A DNA stretch of 24,777 bases from Albugo candida (Eukaryota > Oomycota > Peronosporomycetes > Albuginales > Albuginaceae): assembly GCA_905220665.1 (NCBI GenBank), contig CAJNAR010000103.1:1-24777 (forward strand), given 5' to 3'. Under the pieces are notes generated by a model. It saw nothing but the letters and a program-made list of their open reading frames with translations, was not told the DNA's origin and searched no databases. Positions 20,352 to 24,777 of this stretch are shown one piece after another. Each line of letters starts with the position of its first letter. Within the stretch, counting starts at the first letter, position 1. The translations under genes were made by a program, and so were the position numbers.

Positions 20352-20816
20352 AGAGAAACATGTTTCGGTAAGAAAAGCCGCATTCATGCTAGCCGTAGCA
20401 TAGAACAGTTTTTACTGTTTAACTATCCGACCTAAATCCCTCTGTACGGCACTGCACAGTTTTCTATCTGTGGAGTATGTCGACATTATCGAGTACCAAT
20501 ACGCTCCGAGTGACTAGAAAAGTGGACTAGAAAGAAGAGTCATGTGCATGCACGCGATTCATACCATGTCAGAACGAGTCTGGATCAGTCAGGAATCGAG
20601 GAAACTTGCTCGTTTCGGAATCCATGGTTTAGGGATTTTTCAATATTGTTGTTATTTGTGCTAATAAATGCCTACGAATGTTGCTGTCGCTGTAGATATA
20701 ATATGTGAATAATGTAAATTCGTCTAGGAATATTTATTCTGAAATGGTTCCAAACAGTACAAAGTAGTAGAGACGTTTGTAGCTCCATTTGTGGAAACGT
20801 AGTGAATTGAATATTT
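20352..20816. repeat. Example long-class (465-bp) satellite monomer
   Basis: This is representative of the long class, which starts at 5001, 6363, 7276, 10428, 14927, 18531, 20352, 22608 and 23519. After aaatgcctacgaat the tail reads ttgctgtcgctgtagatataatatgtg... and ends gtggaaacgtagtgaattgaatatttcg. The short class instead has atagagatattaaatgtg... and ends gtgaaaacgtactgaacttaatcgtta. The tails align only patchily, so they are two alternative 3' modules on one shared core. Confidence 0.85.
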
Positions 20817-22607
20817 CGAGAAACATGTTTCGGTAAGAAAAGCCGCATTCATGATAGCCGTAGCATAGGACAGTTTTTACTGTCTCATTAATCGACTTAA
20901 ATCCCACTGTGCGGCACTGCACAGTTTTCTATCTGTGGAGTATATCGACATTATCGAGTACCCAATACGCTCTGAGTGACTGGAAAAGTGGACTAGAAAG
21001 AAGAGTCATGTGCATGCACGCGATTCATACACTTTCAGGACGAGTCTGCATCAGTCAGGAATTGAGGAAACCTACTCGTTTCGGAATCCATGGCTTAGAA
21101 TTTTTCAATTTTTTTTACTAGTGCTGATAAATGCCTACGAATGATAGAGATACTAAATGTGAATACTGTATGTCTAGGATAGTTTTTTCTGAAAAGGTCG
21201 CAAACAGTAATTAGTAGAGACGTTTGTAGCTCCATTTGTGAAAATGTACTGAACTTAATCGTTAGAGAAACATGTTTCGGTAAGAAAAGCCGCATTCATG
21301 CTAGCCGTAGCATAGAACAGTTTTTACTGTTTAACTATCCGACCTAAATCCCTCTGTACGGCACTGCACAGTTTTCTATCTGTGGAGTATGTCGACATTA
21401 TCGAGTACCAATACGCTCCGAGTGACTAGAAAAGTGGACTAGAAAGAAGAGTCATGTGCATGCACGCGATTCATACCATGTCAGAACGAGTCTGGATCAG
21501 TCAGGAATCGAGGAAACTTGCTCGTTTCGGAATCCATGGTTTAGGGATTTTTCAATATTGTTGTTATTTGTGCTAATAAATGCCTACGAATGATAGAGAT
21601 ACTAAATGTGAATACTGTATGTCTAGGATAGTTTTTTTCTGAAAAGGTCGCAAACAGTAATAAGTAGAGACGTTTGTAGCTACATTTGTGAAAACGTACT
21701 GAACTTAATCGTTAGAGAAACATGTTTCGGTAAGAAAAGCCGCATTCACGCTAGCCGTAGCATAGAACAGTTTTTACTGTCTCATTAATCGACTTAAATC
21801 CCACTGTGCGGCACTGCACAGTTTTCTATCTGTGGAGTATATCGACATTATCGAGTACCCAATACGCTCCGAGTGACTGGAAAAGTGGACTAGAAAGAAG
21901 AGTCATGTGCATGCACGCGATTCATACCATTTCAGGACGAGTCTGCATCAGTCAGGAATTGAGGAAACCTACTCGTTTCGGAATCCATGGCTTAGGATTT
22001 TTCAATTTTTTTACTAGTGCTGATAAATGCCTACGAATAATAGAGATATTAAATGTGAATACTGTATGTCTAGGATAGTTTTTTCTGAAAAGGTCGCAAA
22101 CAGTAATTAGTAGAGACGTTTGTAGCTACATTTGTGAAAACGTACTGAACTTAATCGTTAGAGAAACATGTTTCGGTAAGAAAAGCCGCATTCATGATAG
22201 CCGTAGCATAGGACAGTTTTTACTGTCTCATTAATCGACTTAAATCCCACAGTGCGGCACTGCACAGTTTTCTATCTGTGGAGTATATCGACATTATCGA
22301 GTACCCAATACGCTCCGAGTGACTAGAAAACAGGACTAGAAAGAAGAGTCATGTGCATGTACGCGATTCATACCATTTCAGGACGAGTCTGCATCAGTCA
22401 GGAATCGAGGAAACCTACTCGTTTCGGAATCCATGGCTTAGGATTTTTCAATTTTTTTTATTAGTGCTGATAAATGCCTACGAATGATAGGGATATTATA
22501 TGTGAATACTGTATGTCTAGGATCGTTTTTTTCTGAAAAGATCGCAAACAGTAATTAGTAGAGACGTTTGTAGCTCCATTTGTGAAAACGTACTGAACTT
22601 AATCGTT

Positions 22608-24431
22608 AGAGAAACATGTTTCGGTAAGAAAAGCCGCATTCATGATAGCCGTAGCATAGGACAGTTTTTACTGTCTCATTAATCGACTTAAATCCCACTG
22701 TGCGGCACTGCACAGTTTTCTATCTGTGGAGTATGTCGACATTATCGAGTACCAATACGCTCCGAGTGACTAGAAAAGTGGACTAGAAAGAAGAGTCATG
22801 TGCATGCACGCGATTCATACCATGTCAGAACGAGTCTGGATCAGTCAGGAATCGAGGAAACTTGCTCGTTTCGGAATCCATGGTTTAGGGATTTTTCAAT
22901 ATTGTTGTTATTTGTGCTAATAAATGCCTACGAATGTTGCTGTCGCTGTAGATATAATATGTGAATAATGTAAATTCGTCTAGGAATATTTATTCTGAAA
23001 TGGTTCCAAACAGTACAAAGTAGTAGAGACGTTTGTAGCTCCATTTGTGGAAATGTAGTGAATTGAATATTTCGAGAAACATGTTTCGGTAAGAAAAGCC
23101 GCATTCATGCTAGCCGTAGCATAGAACAGTTTTTACTGTCTCATTAATCGACTTAAATCCCACTGTGCGGCACTGCACAGTTTTCTATCTGTGGAGTGTA
23201 TATCATTATCGAGTACCCAATACGCTCCGAGTGGCTAGAAAAGTGGACTAGAAAGAAGAGTCATGTGCATGCACGCGATTCATACCATTTCAGGACGAGT
23301 CTGCATCAGTCAGGAATTGAGGAAACCTACTCGTTTCGGAATCCATGGCTTAGGATTTTTCAATTTTTTTACTAGTGCTGATAAATGCCTACGAATAATA
23401 GAGATATTAAATGTGAATACTGTATGTCTAGGATAGTTTTTTTCTGAAAAGATCGCAAACAGTAATTAGTAGAGACGTTTGTAGCTCCATTTGTGAAAAC
23501 GTACTGAACTTAATCGTTAGAGAAACATGTTTCGGTAAGAAAAGCCGCATTCATGCTAGCCGTAGCATAGAACAGTTTTTACTGTTTAACTATCCGACCT
23601 AAATCCCTCTGTACGGCACTGCACAGTTTTCTATCTGTGGAGTATGTCGACATTATCGAGTACCCAATACGCTCCGAGTGACTAGAAAAGTGGACTAGAA
23701 AGAAGAGTCATGTGCATGCACGCGATTCATACCATGTCAGAACGAGTCTGGATCAGTCAGGAATCGAGGAAACTTGCTCGTTTCGGAATCCATGGTTTAG
23801 GGATTTTTCAATATTGTTGTTATTTGTGCTAATAAATGCCTACGAATGTTGCTGTCGCTGTAGATATAATATGTGAATAATGCAAATTCGTCGAGGAATA
23901 TTTATTCTGAAATGGTTCCAAACAGTACAAAGTAGTAGAGACGTTTGTAGCTCCATTTGTGGAAACGTAGTGAATTGAATATTTCGAGAAACATGTTTCG
24001 GTAAGAAAAGCCGCATTCATGCTAGCCGTAGCATAGAACAGTTTTTACTGTCTCATTAATCGACTTAAATCCCACTGTGCGGCACTGCACAGTTTTCTAT
24101 CTGTGGAGTGTATATCATTATCGAGTACCCAATACGCTCCGAGTGGCTAGAAAAGTGGACTAGAAAGAAGAGTCATGTGCATGCACGCGATTCATACCAT
24201 TTCAGGACGAGTCTGCATCAGTCAGGAATTGAGGAAACCTACTCGTTTCGGAATCCATGGCTTAGGATTTTTCATTTTTTTTTACTAGTGCTGATAAATG
24301 CCTACGAATAATAGAGATATTAAATGTGAATACTGTATGTCTAGGATAGTTTTTTTCTGAAAAGATCGCAAACAGTAATTAGTAGAGACGTTTGTAGCTC
24401 CATTTGTGAAAACGTACTGAACTTAATCGTT
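22608..24431. repeat. Two right-hand dimers (911 and 913 bp)
   Basis: Pairs 22608-23518 and 23519-24431 each consist of a long-class monomer followed by a short-class one. Both short members carry gtggagtgtatatcattatc in place of the usual gtggagtatatcgacattatc, a variant found nowhere else in the window. The shared novelty marks a local duplication of the dimer. Confidence 0.85.
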
Positions 24432-24777
24432 AGAGAAACATGTTTCGGTGAGAAAAGCCGCATTCATGCTAGCCGTAGCATAGAACAGTTTTTACTGTTT
24501 AACTATCCGACCTAAATCCCTCTGTACGGCACTGCACAGTTTTCTATCTGTGGAGTATGTCGACATTATCCAGTACCAATACGCTCCGAGTGACTAGAAA
24601 AGTGGACTAGAAAGAAGAGTCATGTGCATGCACGCGATTCATACCATGTCAGAACGAGTCTGGATCAGTCAGGAATCGAGGAAACTTGCTCGTTTCGGAA
24701 TCCATGGCTTAGGATTTTTCAATTTTTTTTACTAGTGCTGATAAATGCCTACGAATAATAGAGATATTAAATGTGAA

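Larger units (their letters stand above)
5001..24777. repeat. Satellite array: 43 full monomers plus one partial, about 448 or 465 bp each
   Basis: The whole stretch is head-to-tail copies of one AT-rich monomer. Taking agagaaacatg (or cgagaaacatg) as the phase, monomers start at 5001, 5467, 5915, 6363, 6828, 7276, 7741, 8189, 8637, 9085, 9531, 9979, 10428, 10893, 11341, 11791, 12238, 12686, 13134, 13583, 14032, 14480, 14927, 15392, 15841, 16289, 16737, 17186, 17636, 18083, 18531, 19011, 19457, 19904, 20352, 20817, 21264, 21714, 22160, 22608, 23073, 23519, 23985 and 24432. Most are 446-450 bp; nine belong to a long class of 465-466 bp (one is 480). The array runs off the right edge. Short open frames recur once per monomer, start at GTG rather than ATG, and are closed by tgactag in many copies, so the array is non-coding. 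There is no internal transposon. A centromeric, subtelomeric or heterochromatic location is possible but not shown by the sequence. Confidence 0.98.

Noticed and set aside
5001..24777. CRISPR array
   Set aside because: The repeating unit is about 450 bp and continuous, with no short repeat/spacer alternation and no cas genes; it is a eukaryotic satellite.
5001..24777. rDNA, 5S or tRNA-derived tandem array
   Set aside because: I see no internal Pol III A/B boxes, no cloverleaf and no recognisable rRNA segment in the monomer.

Overview
The window is eukaryotic repeat DNA: one degenerate Ty1/copia-type LTR retrotransposon next to a long tandem satellite array. No host gene, tRNA, rRNA or CRISPR array is visible. 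The conserved Pol blocks of the retroelement (for example the CRTDSCIFV block before YVDD and the GAQGYAHIDKSKR block after integrase) look, from memory and without a search, most like copia elements of oomycetes (Phytophthora, downy mildews). An AT-rich oomycete genome is my best guess, at moderate confidence. The window alone does not exclude another eukaryote.

Layout. (1) 1-519, minus strand: an uninterrupted open frame of about 172 codons that reads as the acidic linker between integrase and reverse transcriptase of a second, different copia element, cut by the window edge and by the LTR at 520. (2) 520-5000, minus strand: a structurally complete copia element of 4481 bp. It has LTRs at 4789-5000 (5') and 520-730 (3'), a polypurine tract at 731-739, Gag at 4736-4119, then protease, integrase, reverse transcriptase and RNase H. 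At least four lesions disable the single polyprotein frame: a 13-bp tandem duplication at the Gag/Pol boundary, an in-frame TAA in integrase, a frameshift between reverse transcriptase and RNase H, and a small frame-breaking deletion inside RNase H. The LTRs differ at about four sites. (3) 5001-24777: 43 complete and one partial head-to-tail satellite monomers in two length classes (about 448 bp and about 465 bp), running out of the window.

The array is layered. Two tandem copies of an eight-monomer higher-order repeat of about 3.6 kb (12686-16288 and 16289-19903) are recognisable by shared private variants. Several 911-913 bp dimers are more recent amplifications. Individual monomers are mosaics of a few alternative segments. 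Every monomer keeps a perfect 12-bp palindrome (GAAACATGTTTC), and several more dyads cluster near it, which suggests a bound or structured DNA element rather than coding sequence.

The oddest structural point is the retroelement's flanks: another retrotransposon on one side and satellite on the other, with no target-site duplication. This implies recombination or deletion after insertion, or a misassembly at the array edge. I see no convincing new gene system here; the interest lies in satellite architecture and the array-edge junction.
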